From the NCBI RefSeq assembly GCF_007827275.1, contig NZ_VISE01000001.1, positions 2,542,001 through 2,606,000 of the forward strand: DNA of 64,000 nucleotides. The letters are read 5' to 3'. The translations under genes were made by a program, and so were the position numbers. The notes beneath the pieces are model-generated. The model saw only the letters and a program-made list of their open reading frames with translations, was not told the DNA's origin and made no database searches. Positions within the stretch are counted from its first letter, which is position 1. Each line of letters starts with the position of its first letter. The DNA comes from Gillisia sp. Hel_I_86. GTDB lineage: Bacteria > Bacteroidota > Bacteroidia > Flavobacteriales > Flavobacteriaceae. This document shows, piece by piece, positions 1-11,300 of the stretch.

Positions 1-3000
1 AGAACCCGGGTGCCCGTTAATAATCATAAAGTCCCCACTTCCAGTGGTATGGTCCTTACCATAGAAATTATCATGATAAAAATTGGCATTATCGTCTACG
101 GCAAAATACCCTTCAGGATATAAGCTCTTTGAAACTCCAGTTTGATCTGTATATTCGGTGTAGAATCCTGTAGTACCACTTTCAAAATCACCGTTTACGA
201 GCAATTCATCTGAAACACTTATGGAGCCAATTCCCGAACAGCCAAAACTGTCTGTTACCGTTAAAGTATAAGTTCGCGCAAGTTCTACATCTACCGAGCG
301 GCCAGTTCCTAATATTTCACCTCCAGATTCCCATTGATAAGTTGAAAACTCGCTGTCCGACACTAATTCGATAAAAGTGGAATCCCCACAATAATTTGGG
401 GTAATAGTTACCACTGGGGGTTGTCTTACAATAACTTCAACTTTACCAATACCCGGACATTCAATATCCGGGTCGCTATAAGTCGCAGTATATACAGTAG
501 TTTCAGAAGGAAAAACATTATTTGGATTTTGCTCATTCGAAGTCCAATCAGGATCTGTAGAAGAAGTCCAGGTAACCTCAGGGACTTTAGTTTCTCCGGT
601 TATTTTCACATTATCTATACCCATGTAGTAGCCCCAGGTTGCTTTGTACCTAAAGCGTATGTACAATGTAGATATTCCTGTATATCCAGAGAGATCGATG
701 GATTGAACTCCATTTAAATTAAAAGTATAGGATTTGATGGTGGTCCAATTGGAATCATTATCATTATTTACAGTGGAAACTTGAACTTCAGCTATATCAT
801 CAGTATTATATTTTCTAAAAAAACTCCAAAAACTCAATGTTAAAGATGAATAGCCAACTGTATTAATTGGATTCTTAAATTTTAGGAAAGTGTCTGTGCT
901 ACTTCCAGAGCCAGCAGCATCACTATTAGAGAGATAAAATTGAGACGAATCATTTGAGCTTATAATATTATAGGTGGCATCGTAATTATTCGGACGTAAA
1001 GTCCAGGCTGCAGCAGTGCGACTTGAGGAAGGAGTAGTTCTGTTTAGTTTAGCCCAGTTACTTGCATTTCCATTAAAATTTTCATCTATTAAAGTTGTGG
1101 AAAGGGATGCTTCACCTTCAAAAGTAGAAAATAAATTCACACTTCCACCAGGGCATATTTCAGTAGAAGATGCTGTGACTGTTACCTTTGGACCCGATAA
1201 AAGGGGGAAACTTAATTGCGTTTCACTAGAACATCCTTCAGAAGATTTTAAGGTGATGTAATAAGTAACACCTACCGTATTTCCGGAATCATTATACAAG
1301 GCTTCATTGATATTTCCGGAGCCTGTATTCGCAGGATTGCCTAGAAACGCATCTCTTCTCCAAGTTATCGTTGTGCCATTTAGGTTACTTTCTAAATTAT
1401 GGGATATTTGCTCTCCATTACAATGATCACCAATTGGATTGTTGGTTAATTGAGGTTCCGGGAGGATATCAACGTTTATTTCCCTAGAATTAATGCAACC
1501 ATCATCTGTTTCCAGCTTAAACAGGTATTTAGCAGTAATAGTACTGGAACTGGTATTTAATAAGGTTTCATTAGGGTTTTCTATATTTTTATCATCTGAT
1601 TGAGTAGCAGGATTTTCCCCTACTGCAGCTCTAGTCCATGTAATGGAAGTGTTTTCTATATTGCTTATCGGGGTGAAATCAAAATTAGAGCCGCTACATA
1701 TTTGGGAAGGTGCATCGTTAAAATTGATAATAACTGGTTCTAACTTAATAACCACTACTTCTTTTATAATATAGCAGCCAGATGAGGTAGTTCCTTTTAT
1801 ATAATAAGTGCCCTTTCCAACAGTAGATGGATTTGAAAGGGGTATAGTGGCATCAATATCGTTCCAGTAAGTATAAGTAAGACCAGAAGTCGTATTCCCA
1901 GTTTTTATAGTTGGAGAAGTTAAATCTATAGATTCTGTACATTCTGGAATTGTTATTTGTAATACTGGTGTTGGATTTACGGTTATGGTCGCTGTTATTG
2001 GGGTTCCATCACAATTATTTGCAACTGGTGTTATTTTATATTTAATGGTAGCCACTGCATTTGTAGTGTTGGTAAGGAGTTGTTGTATTTTTTCTCCTGT
2101 TCCATCGGTAGCTCCCGTAATGCTTCCAGCAGGAGAAATTTCAGCAATTGTCCAACTGAAAGTAGATCCTTCTATTGGACCAGATAAAGAAATATTTGTT
2201 GTTTCTACCGAGCAAATAGCTTGGTTTGGTGGAGTTAAGGATACAGTTGGGGTAGGATTCACAGTAATGTTATAGGTAACTGGATCTCCACTACAACCAT
2301 TTGCTTTGGGTGTAATTTCTATAGTTGCAGACCCATTTAGGGCAGTAAATGCAGGAATTTCTGCCACACCTATTTTATTGGATAAACCTATCGCTCCTCC
2401 TCCTTTAATATCATAGATAATACCGGTAGGTGTTCCGGTTAAAGGGATAGCGTTAGTTAAAATCCCATTACAATAAACTTGGTCTTCAGGGGCCGTAACG
2501 GTAGGCCTAGGTTTAACTTCAATTTTAAAGGTTTCTGGAATACCTTCACAATCGTTCGCGGTTGGAACTATAGTTATGGTTGCAAAAATACTTTGATTGG
2601 TGGTATTCGATGCTACAAATGAACCTACTCTGTTACGTCCACTTGCTCCCAGTCCTATAGCAGTATTATCATTTGTCCAATCTCTTTTTGTTCCATTTAC
2701 AGAGGAACCTCGAAGAACAATTTCTTCCACAGTTCCACCGTCACAAACTACTACGTCGGCTGGTTTTGTAATGGTTGGAGTAGGATTTATAGTGATAGAG
2801 AAACTTACCGGATCACCTTGGCAATCATTTGCTATTGGTGTTACTGTAATTGTTGAAATAACTGGATCTGTAGTGTTGTTAATAGCTGTGAAAGAAGCAA
2901 TATTGTCAATTCCACTTCCTTGCAAACCTATAGAAGTGTCTGTGTTTATCCAATTATAAGTAGTTCCAGATACGAGGCTTCCTGAGAAACCAATAGTTGA

Positions 3001-4848
3001 AATTGTCTCGTCGTTACATACTATAATATCATTAGGTTGATTCACTGTTGGTTCAGGAATAATTACTTTTTGAACAGCTGTAGTACTATTGGCTGAATTA
3101 TCAGTAAAAGTCCATGTAATAGAATATTCTCCAAATGTTTCGAATTGAAGATTATCTGTAGTAGTACCTGTAATTAGATTTTCACAATTATCTGTAGTTG
3201 TTGGAAAATCAGTGATTTGCTTGCTGCAACTCCAATCTACAATATCTGACAAGATTGGCTTGACTGGGGCTTGATTATCATTAACCGTAACTGTTTGAGT
3301 GGCGGTAGTGGCATTGTTGGAATCATCGGTTACCGTCCAGGTAACAGTTGTTGAACCCAATGGAAAAGTGGCGGGTGCATTATTGGTGGTGCTTTTTACG
3401 CCACAATTATCATTAGTGGTAGGTGTTCCAAGGTTCACTGCGGAAGCTGTACACTTATTGGTATCGGAATTTACAGTAACATTGGCCGGTGGTGCAATCG
3501 TTGGGTTTTGATTATCTTTTACCGTAACTGTTTGAGTGGCGGTAGTGGCATTGTTGGAATCATCGGTTACCGTCCAGGTAACAGTTGTGGAACCCAATGG
3601 AAAAGTGGCGGGTGCATTATTGGTGACGCTTTTTACACCACAATTATCGTTAGTGGCAGGGGTTCCAAGGTTCACTGCGGAAGCTGTGCACTTATTGGTA
3701 TCGGAATTTACAGTAACATTGGCCGGTGGTGCAAGTGTTGGGGCTTGATTATCGTTTACCGTAACCGTTTGAGTGGCGGTAGTGGCATTGTTGGAATCAT
3801 CGGTTACCGTCCAGGTAACAGTTGTTGCACCCAATGGAAAAGTGGCCGGTGCATTATTGGTGACATTTTTCACGCCACAATTATCGTTAGTGGTAGGGGT
3901 TCCAAGGTTCACTGCGGAAGCTGTACACTTATTGGTATCGGAATTTACAGTAACATTGGCCGGTGGCGTAATTGTAGGGTTTTGATTATCTTTTACCGTA
4001 ACTGTTTGAGTGGCAGTAGTGGTATTGTTGGAATCATCGGTTACCGTCCAGGTAACAGTTGTGGAACCCAATGGAAAAGTGGCCGGTGCATTATTGGTGA
4101 CATTTTTCACGCCACAATTATCGTTAGTGGTAGGGGTTCCAAGGTTCACTGCGGAAGCTGCACACTTATTGGTATCGGAGTTTACAGTAACATTGGCTGG
4201 TGGTGCAATCGTTGGGTTTTGATTGTCTTTTACCGTAACTGTTTGAGTGGCAGTAGTGGTATTGTTGGAATCATCGGTTACCGTCCAGGTAACAGTTGTG
4301 GAACCCAATGGAAAAGTGGCGGGTGCATTATTGGTGACGCTTTTTACACCACAATTATCGTTAGTGGTAGGGGTTCCAAGGTTCACTGCGGAAGCTGCAC
4401 ACTTATTGGTATCGGAGTTTACGGTAACATTGGCCGGTGGTGTAAGTGTTGGATTTATCGTATCATTATCACAAGATCCTGAATAGGAGGTTCTTTCTAA
4501 AAAATCATGAGCTTTAGATAACATTAGGCCACTTGAAAAATGCGACTGAATTTTCTTCTTAAAATTTGTTTTGAGATAATAACGAACAGAATAAGGATTT
4601 AACCTATAGGATATTTGCTTTAAAAAATTTAAATAATTCCCCCCCTCTTTCAATGGAGAAGAGCTTTCATTGAAATCGCGGGAACTAGAAGAAGCCTCCT
4701 TACTTGAAACCTTAAAAACTGATATATGGGCATCAGTTTCTGGAAGTGTCAGAAAGTATGAATTTGAAATAGCATAAGAATTAAAAAAAGCACCTACAAA
4801 AAATAAATATAATAGTATGATTTTAACCCTTGGGGTAATTTTTCCCAT
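1..4848 (-). CDS. Giant modular surface protein with HYR repeats (C-terminus beyond window)
   Basis: The frame is open from an ATG at 4848 to base 1, giving at least 1616 residues with the C-terminus outside the window. It starts with MGK and a hydrophobic signal peptide ending near SYA at about residue 26. A linker of about 100 residues follows, then five HYR (hyalin-type) beta-sandwich repeats of 79 residues each. After these come about eight Cys-containing Ig/PKD-like modules with 'NPTPT' linkers, and near the left edge a jelly-roll-like stretch ending in GSGDFMIING. This build is typical of T9SS-exported Bacteroidota adhesins or gliding-associated proteins, which usually end in a CHU_C or type A sorting domain; that part cannot be seen here. 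It lies codirectionally downstream of the 3246-residue adhesin, 534 bp away. A consensus promoter precedes it. An adhesive role is inference. Confidence 0.85.
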   Translation of the reverse strand, partial: MGKITPRVKIILLYLFFVGAFFNSYAISNSYFLTLPETDAHISVFKVSSKEASSSSRDFNESSSPLKEGGNYLNFLKQISYRLNPYSVRYYLKTNFKKKIQSHFSSGLMLSKAHDFLERTSYSGSCDNDTINPTLTPPANVTVNSDTNKCAASAVNLGTPTTNDNCGVKSVTNNAPATFPLGSTTVTWTVTDDSNNTTTATQTVTVKDNQNPTIAPPANVTVNSDTNKCAASAVNLGTPTTNDNCGVKNVTNNAPATFPLGSTTVTWTVTDDSNNTTTATQTVTVKDNQNPTITPPANVTVNSDTNKCTASAVNLGTPTTNDNCGVKNVTNNAPATFPLGATTVTWTVTDDSNNATTATQTVTVNDNQAPTLAPPANVTVNSDTNKCTASAVNLGTPATNDNCGVKSVTNNAPATFPLGSTTVTWTVTDDSNNATTATQTVTVKDNQNPTIAPPANVTVNSDTNKCTASAVNLGTPTTNDNCGVKSTTNNAPATFPLGSTTVTWTVTDDSNNATTATQTVTVNDNQAPVKPILSDIVDWSCSKQITDFPTTTDNCENLITGTTTDNLQFETFGEYSITWTFTDNSANSTTAVQKVIIPEPTVNQPNDIIVCNDETISTIGFSGSLVSGTTYNWINTDTSIGLQGSGIDNIASFTAINNTTDPVISTITVTPIANDCQGDPVSFSITINPTPTITKPADVVVCDGGTVEEIVLRGSSVNGTKRDWTNDNTAIGLGASGRNRVGSFVASNTTNQSIFATITIVPTANDCEGIPETFKIEVKPRPTVTAPEDQVYCNGILTNAIPLTGTPTGIIYDIKGGGAIGLSNKIGVAEIPAFTALNGSATIEITPKANGCSGDPVTYNITVNPTPTVSLTPPNQAICSVETTNISLSGPIEGSTFSWTIAEISPAGSITGATDGTGEKIQQLLTNTTNAVATIKYKITPVANNCDGTPITATITVNPTPVLQITIPECTESIDLTSPTIKTGNTTSGLTYTYWNDIDATIPLSNPSTVGKGTYYIKGTTSSGCYIIKEVVVIKLEPVIINFNDAPSQICSGSNFDFTPISNIENTSITWTRAAVGENPATQSDDKNIENPNETLLNTSSSTITAKYLFKLETDDGCINSREINVDILPEPQLTNNPIGDHCNGEQISHNLESNLNGTTITWRRDAFLGNPANTGSGNINEALYNDSGNTVGVTYYITLKSSEGCSSETQLSFPLLSGPKVTVTASSTEICPGGSVNLFSTFEGEASLSTTLIDENFNGNASNWAKLNRTTPSSSRTAAAWTLRPNNYDATYNIISSNDSSQFYLSNSDAAGSGSSTDTFLKFKNPINTVGYSSLTLSFWSFFRKYNTDDIAEVQVSTVNNDNDSNWTTIKSYTFNLNGVQSIDLSGYTGISTLYIRFRYKATWGYYMGIDNVKITGETKVPEVTWTSSTDPDWTSNEQNPNNVFPSETTVYTATYSDPDIECPGIGKVEVIVRQPPVVTITPNYCGDSTFIELVSDSEFSTYQWESGGEILGTGRSVDVELARTYTLTVTDSFGCSGIGSISVSDELLVNGDFESGTTGFYTEYTDQTGVSKSLYPEGYFAVDDNANFYHDNFYGKDHTTGSGDFMIINGHPGS
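3275..4459 (-). repeat. Five tandem 237-bp HYR-encoding repeats
   Basis: Five consecutive units of exactly 237 bp (79 codons) are nearly identical at DNA level, with landmarks recurring at 3299, 3536, 3773, 4010 and 4247. Each encodes one hyalin-repeat module with conserved NKCAA, NDNCG, FPLGSTTVTWTVTDDS and QTVTVKDNQ motifs. Differences are a handful of substitutions per unit, for example GTA or GCA at one Val/Ala codon. Because the length is a multiple of three, copy gain or loss keeps the frame, so array length may vary between strains. Confidence 0.93.
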
Positions 4849-4871
4849 ATAATTTTTTTTATAACAGCTAC

Positions 4872-4899
4872 CAAATTTACGTAGAATGTTTATAAACAT
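4872..4899 (-). promoter_or_regulatory. Promoter and palindrome upstream of the HYR adhesin gene
   Basis: On the minus strand the sequence TAAATTTG (plus coordinates 4872-4879) matches the Bacteroidota -7 element TAnnTTTG and lies 24 bp before the start codon. Immediately upstream is a perfect 14-bp palindrome, ATGTTTATAAACAT (4886-4899), in the spacer leading to the -33 region. A dimeric regulator binding there could block RNA polymerase; that is inference. Confidence 0.5.
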
Positions 4900-5382
4900 A
4901 CTTGATTAAAGATCAAAATTATCTATAAAATACAGATTTTAACCCATTTAAACATAATATTATAAAAATAAGTAAGTGATTACTTGTTAATTTTTATGCA
5001 TATCCGTAAAGTATCATAACATGATAAATACAGTCATTCTGTTCCGATAGTTATCGGAATTGTTCCAGAATCTCATAATACTAAGAATCAATACATTAAG
5101 TAGAGATCCTGAAATAAATTCAGGGTGACGTCCAAATGCTACATTGTGAATGATTCCGGATATTCAGAAAAAGTTTTCCAATTGTCCGCTTTTGTACTTA
5201 ATTTTAATTTAAAGCCGCAACCTTCATAATTTTTGTCATGCCCAACTTGTTTCAGTATACAAGTAAGTATGGAGGAGGACGTAAAACTTGTGATGGGCCC
5301 GAACAGAATGACGATATGGTCAAGGCCTTGCTGCACCAAAAATGGATACACAATTTATAAAATTTCAAGAGGAGTTGTTTCC
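4900..5382. other. Gene-free spacer between the two adhesin genes, containing repeats
   Basis: No convincing gene lies here. The spacer holds a dispersed inverted repeat (5001-5132) and a further degenerate fragment at about 5233-5340 that includes CAACTTGTTTCAGTAT and CAGAATGACG, words resembling the same kind of repeat. A 70-codon minus-strand frame at 5139-5351 is made of repeat-like sequence and is not called. Confidence 0.6.
5001..5132. repeat. Dispersed inverted intergenic repeat (family B, copy 1)
   Basis: It begins with CCGTAAAGTATC (5004-5015), followed by GTCATTCTG (5033-5041), a small hairpin CCGATAGTTATCGG, then CAGAATCTCAT. It closes with AGAGATCCTGAA and CAGGGTGACGTCC. The same ordered words occur in reverse orientation at 33640-33747, so this is one mobile or repeat-derived unit of about 130 bp. 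Confidence 0.65.
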
Positions 5383-8300
5383 CTAATTTTTCATTATTAT
5401 TTTTCGTGTAACGATCTCATTATCAGTATGCATTTTTAATATGTATATTCCCTCGCTGAAATTGGCAACTTTTAGGATGATCTCTTTTTCACAGGGGACA
5501 TCATCAAATACACTTAATAATTTACCATTAAGGTCGAATAAATAGATGGCAGAGATCCTTAATTCTTTAGGATTTAATACCATCATTTCATTTTCGGTAT
5601 AAGAATGGAGAAGGCTTATGTCTGTTAGATCATCTATTAGTACTGGATCTTCAATAATTGGGTCTTGTTTTGATTCTTTATAAAATATAAGTTCAAATCT
5701 ATTTGTAATTTCTCCAGCTTCAGATGTTGATACATAAGGCTCAGATCTCATATCATGAATTGTATCCAATATGATATCCCTTAAATAGATAGTTTGATTT
5801 TCATTGATATTTTCCAGGGTATCGATTTTTATTTTAAACTCTCCAGATTGGTCTATTCGAACCCCTAATGGTAAAACTTGATCTTTCCCAAAATCTGGAA
5901 CTCCTTGAATTACCAAGAAATTACCACCCTGTAACCAATACATATCCTCCAAGTTATATTCAATCATCGGTGCATCGTAACCAATATCAAATCCATTGGT
6001 AGTATTTGGATCTGCACCTACTAAAAGTTGTCTGTTATATCCTTTGGGAGATTTAAATGAAATTCGAATTTTAGGAATTATACTTTTAATCTCTTCTTTC
6101 CCAGTTTTAGTGATATTCTCAGGTCTTAAAAAGATAGAATTTCCAGAACTTTCCCTAGCGAATACACGTTGGCTATTTTTAAAGGTAATGGCTCCGCCAT
6201 CTAGGGTAAACACTTCCCCACCAGATAAACTTTCATCGGTACCGGTGTTTACAAAGAACCCTTGAGAAACAGGGATAAATTGCTCTGGTGTTTTTGTACC
6301 AACGGCATTATTGGCATTTACCCTTTCGTCATTTGAAATTGCAGGGGCACCACCAATTAAATTTAGGGTAGCATAACCTCCAATATATTCTCGTAGAATA
6401 TGTGTTGCTCCAGAGAAATGATCCCAGAAATAGATCACACCATTAAATACATTTTTATTGTTCCTCGCTCCAGAAACAGTGCTGGAATTTAAATTATCTA
6501 AAATAAATTCTGTTGCGTCTAATGCCGAAGGATACGGATTACCAATTAGGTAATTTCGTTCCTTGTCTATAGTTAAGGTAATATCTCCATTGTTTGGCTT
6601 GCCTCTATAAACATAGTTTTGTTTTTGAGGAATTGCCGCTATACCATCAACTCCAGAAGCACCTTTCATGGTATGTCCTTCTCCAGCTTTTAAGAAACCT
6701 GTACTTCCAATATGTTGCCAAGAATCATAATCATTGGTCAATTTATTTGCAAATTTAAAGATCCAGTAATCACTCTTGGTAATTGGATTTGTTTTTGCTC
6801 CATCTGCAGCGGGATAACCTGGTTGATAATTTATTGCTTTAGGATTATTGGAATCTGTTCCGTCCCACATAATGTTACGTACAGTAAATCCAGAATTATT
6901 GGCCGCTCCCCGAGTACTTACTGGGGCTGTCCAATAATTATAGTTGAAGCTGCTTAAAGTTCCTTGTTGATCCCTTTCTAAATATCCAGCACTAGCTTCG
7001 GCAAGTAGGCTGCCCTCATCTTGTAATAATTGAGATTCCCCAACTAGATCCATATTTCCATCTAAAAGTAGATAATGGGTAACCCTTATGAATTGGCCAT
7101 TGTTTGTTTCATCTTGTGCGCCACCAGGATCTGCGATGCTTAACATTTTGCCTGCAGTATCAGACAATAATCCTAATATTGTAATGTCTTTTCCTCCAGA
7201 TTTTATATCGTGGGAAGTCCTTACAATATTCCACTCTATTGGTGTGCCGTCTACACCATTGCTATTTGGCGCATCCCACACATCAAAATATGTCCAAGTA
7301 TCATCGGTGCCCCAAGTTTGTCCATCTACCCTAGAAGTATATGGGAGGGGGGCAGTGTTTTCTTGAAGCGTTTCCATATTATGAAGTACTCCATTTATCG
7401 CAGTGCTTGCAAGATCTGCAGTAAGGCCTCCCGTTAAGATATCTGTAGCAATTAATCGATAATATCCAGCAAGATTATTAAAGGTGAGTCCTTCTGGAAC
7501 ATCCATCGGGATCTCAACCCCCATTTGGGCACCATTATTATAAAGACGTTGGTTCATCATAAATCGAATTTGTTTTTCGGTAAGAACCGTGTTCCAAATT
7601 CTAACTTCTTCTATCCATCCTGAAAAATTACCTTTATTTGTAAGTGGAGCTGCAGGATCATGCTTGGCTCCAATGATCATAGAAGCGGTTCCATTTAAAT
7701 AAGCGCCCCCCGTATGGCTGGCCACAGAGATACCATCTATAAAGAGTTCGGCATTACTACCATTAAAACTAACTGCGGCATGGTACCACCTGTTATTTGC
7801 AGTAATATTTTGTGGTGAGGTAAGCACACCGGCATTCCAGCTAAATACAATTTTACCATTGTTTAGACCAAGATCGAAACCATTCCCGTTGTTTTCATCC
7901 CTTTTGGAAATAATAGTTCCTGTAGTTGCTTCAGGTCTAAACCAAGCTTCAATACTATAGGTTCCAGTATAATCAGTTCCCAGATCCACAAAGTCATCTT
8001 CACCATCGAAATCCAAGGTAGTACAATCTTCTATTGTGAATGTAATATCGGTATGAATGGGAGTACATGGGCTATCTGTATCTTTAGCGATTTCCCAACG
8101 TAAAGTATATTCTCCAGGAACAGCTGGAGTGAATACAGTATTAGCACTGGTCATGTCTACAAAAGTTCCACCAGCAGGACCTGAAATTACTTCCCATTTT
8201 ACCGTCGAATCATCGCCATCGGGAAAAGCGGTGATCTCACCCTGATTTAAACCCGTAATTGTAGCATTAATATTGATGCTTTTAGTCCCGCACCCCACAG

Positions 8301-11300
8301 TTTCTGCAGTAGCAACACTAGTGTATGGATCAAAGGCGTACACCGAAATAGTTTCAGAATTCCCTTGGGCAGTACATCCGTTTCCTGCATCATCCGTTAA
8401 GATAAATGTGGTTACCTCAAATATGTTTTCACCTATATATTTTGGTATCCATGTTACCGTGTCTGTAGTTCCAATTAATTCTCCGGGATCACTTAAAGTA
8501 TTGTCCCGCCATTCCAATGTAACTTTATTAGGTTCGTCTGGTACCTGAATATTATCTATCGCCCAAATACTACCCGCTATAGTTCCTAAATATGTAAACC
8601 TAATTCTAAGATTTGTTTGCCCTATATAGTCACTTAAATCTAATTTTACCTGATTTTCGGGAGTATTTACTATTCCAAATTTATCATAGTTTCCTGAGGT
8701 ACTTGGCCCGGTAATTTCTTTTAGAATAGTATTATATGTATTTCCACCATCAATAGAAATATCTACTAAAATCCTGTCTTCAGGATTTACCAAATGATAT
8801 GCCTGATCATAGGTCAAGCTTAGATCATCCATAGCGAAGGTGTTGAAAACAGGGGTTTCCATTGTGGATGGATTATTGCCCGAAACTATAGCGAATTTTT
8901 TATCGCGGGAATCATATCGCTGGTTATATTCCTGGAAAGGAGTAACATTACTCAACGTACGGGTATAGAAAGGATGATCATTGGTATTCACCCATTTATC
9001 GGGTCTTAAATTATCTCCACTTGCCGGAAAATCAAGATCTACTGTGCTACCATATCTCCTTACCCTCCATCCGTTATTGGTCATAGAGTTGGCACTGTTA
9101 AAATCTCCTTTATCATTTATATTTCCAATGGTTCCATAACCCGTGTCAGACGCCAATGTTACCGGCTCTCCTAAACATACAATTGTTGGCGATGCTGTAA
9201 CTGGTGATGGTTTAATATTGGAAGGAATAATACTAATTATAGCTAAATCTGAATATACATTTCCACATACGCCATTGCCTATAATAGCCCTAAATAGTGT
9301 GGTGGCGGTTAAATTACTATAGCCGTTATATGTTGTTGATGTATGGGGAGTTCCATTTACAGATGTCCAGGTAGCTCCGGCAGTTGAGCTCAACTCCCAA
9401 TCTATTATGGTTCCTATATATCCTGTTAACTCAATAGGCACATTATTTCCTGCAGTAGCGTTATCACATAAAGAATAAACATTGCCCAGGCCACCTGCAA
9501 AATTGAGTTCCCCACCTACGGGTAATTGATCTATTGTAATTACAGCACTTAATGAGGTTGCCGGTTCGCAAACCGTTCCATTTTTAACTAGTGCAATATA
9601 TTCAGTAGTTTCGGTAAGATTTGAATAATTAAGTGTAGTAGATGTATTTGATATAGAAGTCCAATCGGTACCATTCGTAGAACTTTGCCATTCCATAACA
9701 TCCCCTAAATGCCCGGAGAGGCTAAGGGTTCCTGAATTTGTACCGGTACATACAGTAGTTGTTCCTGCAATGGAGCCGCCCACACTTTTTTCTTCCACTT
9801 CTATGGTAACTTCAGCGGTACTGGTACAACCTTGATCACTGGTTCCCGTAACCAAATATGTGGTAGTAACAGTAGGACTCACAGTGGGTGATGGTTTAGT
9901 GGATTCTGCGGCTTCAATGGCAGTACCATCTACAGTCCATAAATAGCTTGTAGCTCCTTCAGCATCGAGGGTTGTGGAAGACCCGGAACAAATAATAGAA
10001 TTTGCAGCATCTGCAGTCAATATTGGCAACGGATTTATTGTAATAGTGACTTGTACCCGATCACTTTCGCATTCATCTTTGGTCTGACTAACCCAGTAGT
10101 ATGTAGTAACATCTGTACTTGTATTTGGAACAGGAGCGGAAGCTAGTGGAGTAGAGGCATCTACAGCATCATACCAGTTTATTGTATTTCCCGCATCGCC
10201 TTCGGCTTCTAAAGGTGTGGTCACAGCCTCATTCAAACAAAAGCTCAAAGCCGCTGTGGTTGCTGGTATAGCTGGTTTTTCATTAATTGTTACCACTAAT
10301 TTAGCTCTGGGACTCTCACAAGTTAAGGGACTCTGACTTACCCAATAGGATGTAGTTCCAACAGTAGTAGTAGAAGGGGTTGGTGTACCTGTAATAAGAT
10401 CGTCCCCGGTTTCAGTGGCATACCATTTTAAGTTAGTTCCAGTTGCTGTTAAGGCTGAAGCTACATCTCCTTGGCAGTAACTAATGTCGGTGGTTTCAGG
10501 AGCATCTGGCTGGTCTTTAATACTTAGTGTGAACGACTTGGAAGTAGCATCTGGACAGGTAAAGTAATCTGGTCCTTTTATTTTTACTGCATACGCTCCA
10601 TTGTCTGCAACAGTTAAATTGGAAATTATAAGTTTGCCGCTATATTCTCCTGTCACTCCTGTAGGACCCGATGTTGTCATAGTATAATTACCTCCGGCAG
10701 TTATTACATTATTAACCTTTATCCATTCAAAGGTTAGCGGTGCACCATTGGCATGTGCTATATATTCAAAAGTGATTTCTGTTACGTCATTTTCACAGAA
10801 TGTTTCATCTTCGGCAGGTTTAATAATGATTATTTCTTCATCTACATTTAAAGTAACTGTATCAGAAGTATCAGAAGAGCACGAATTGCTGCCACTCACA
10901 ACTACATGGTAATCACCGGCATTTGTAGAAGTTGCATTATTAAGGTTGAAACTTGCAGAAGTTGCACCGCTAATGGCTGCATTGTCCTTGAACCATTGGT
11001 ATGTTAAATTATCTCCCGAAGCAACAACGCTAAACGAAGCCGGCTGGGTAGAGCATATTCCTAAATTAGAAGGTTGGGTGGTAATTAGAACCTTTTCAAA
11101 AATTTCTATATCTGTAGTTGAAACCACTTCTTGGCATCCATTTTCAGTAGGAATTGTGTACGTTACAGTATGAGGTCCAGCAGAACTTGTAGAAGGTGTA
11201 ATAGCTCCATCTGAAGCAATGCTTAAACCGCTTGTGCCAGAAAATACCCCATTTTGGTATGCTCCCGCTGTATTGGAGAAAGTTACAGTATATGTATTAG

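Noticed and set aside
3275-4459. Regularly spaced repeats resembling a CRISPR array
   Set aside because: Units are 237 bp, contiguous and coding; there are no short repeats with unique spacers.
3508-4482. 324-residue plus-strand frame rich in Gly, Ile and Cys
   Set aside because: It is the antisense of the HYR array; the repeat length is a multiple of three, so any open frame repeats. The minus-strand protein has clear domains.
5139-5351. 70-residue minus-strand frame between the adhesins
   Set aside because: It consists of dispersed repeat fragments and has no recognisable protein pattern.
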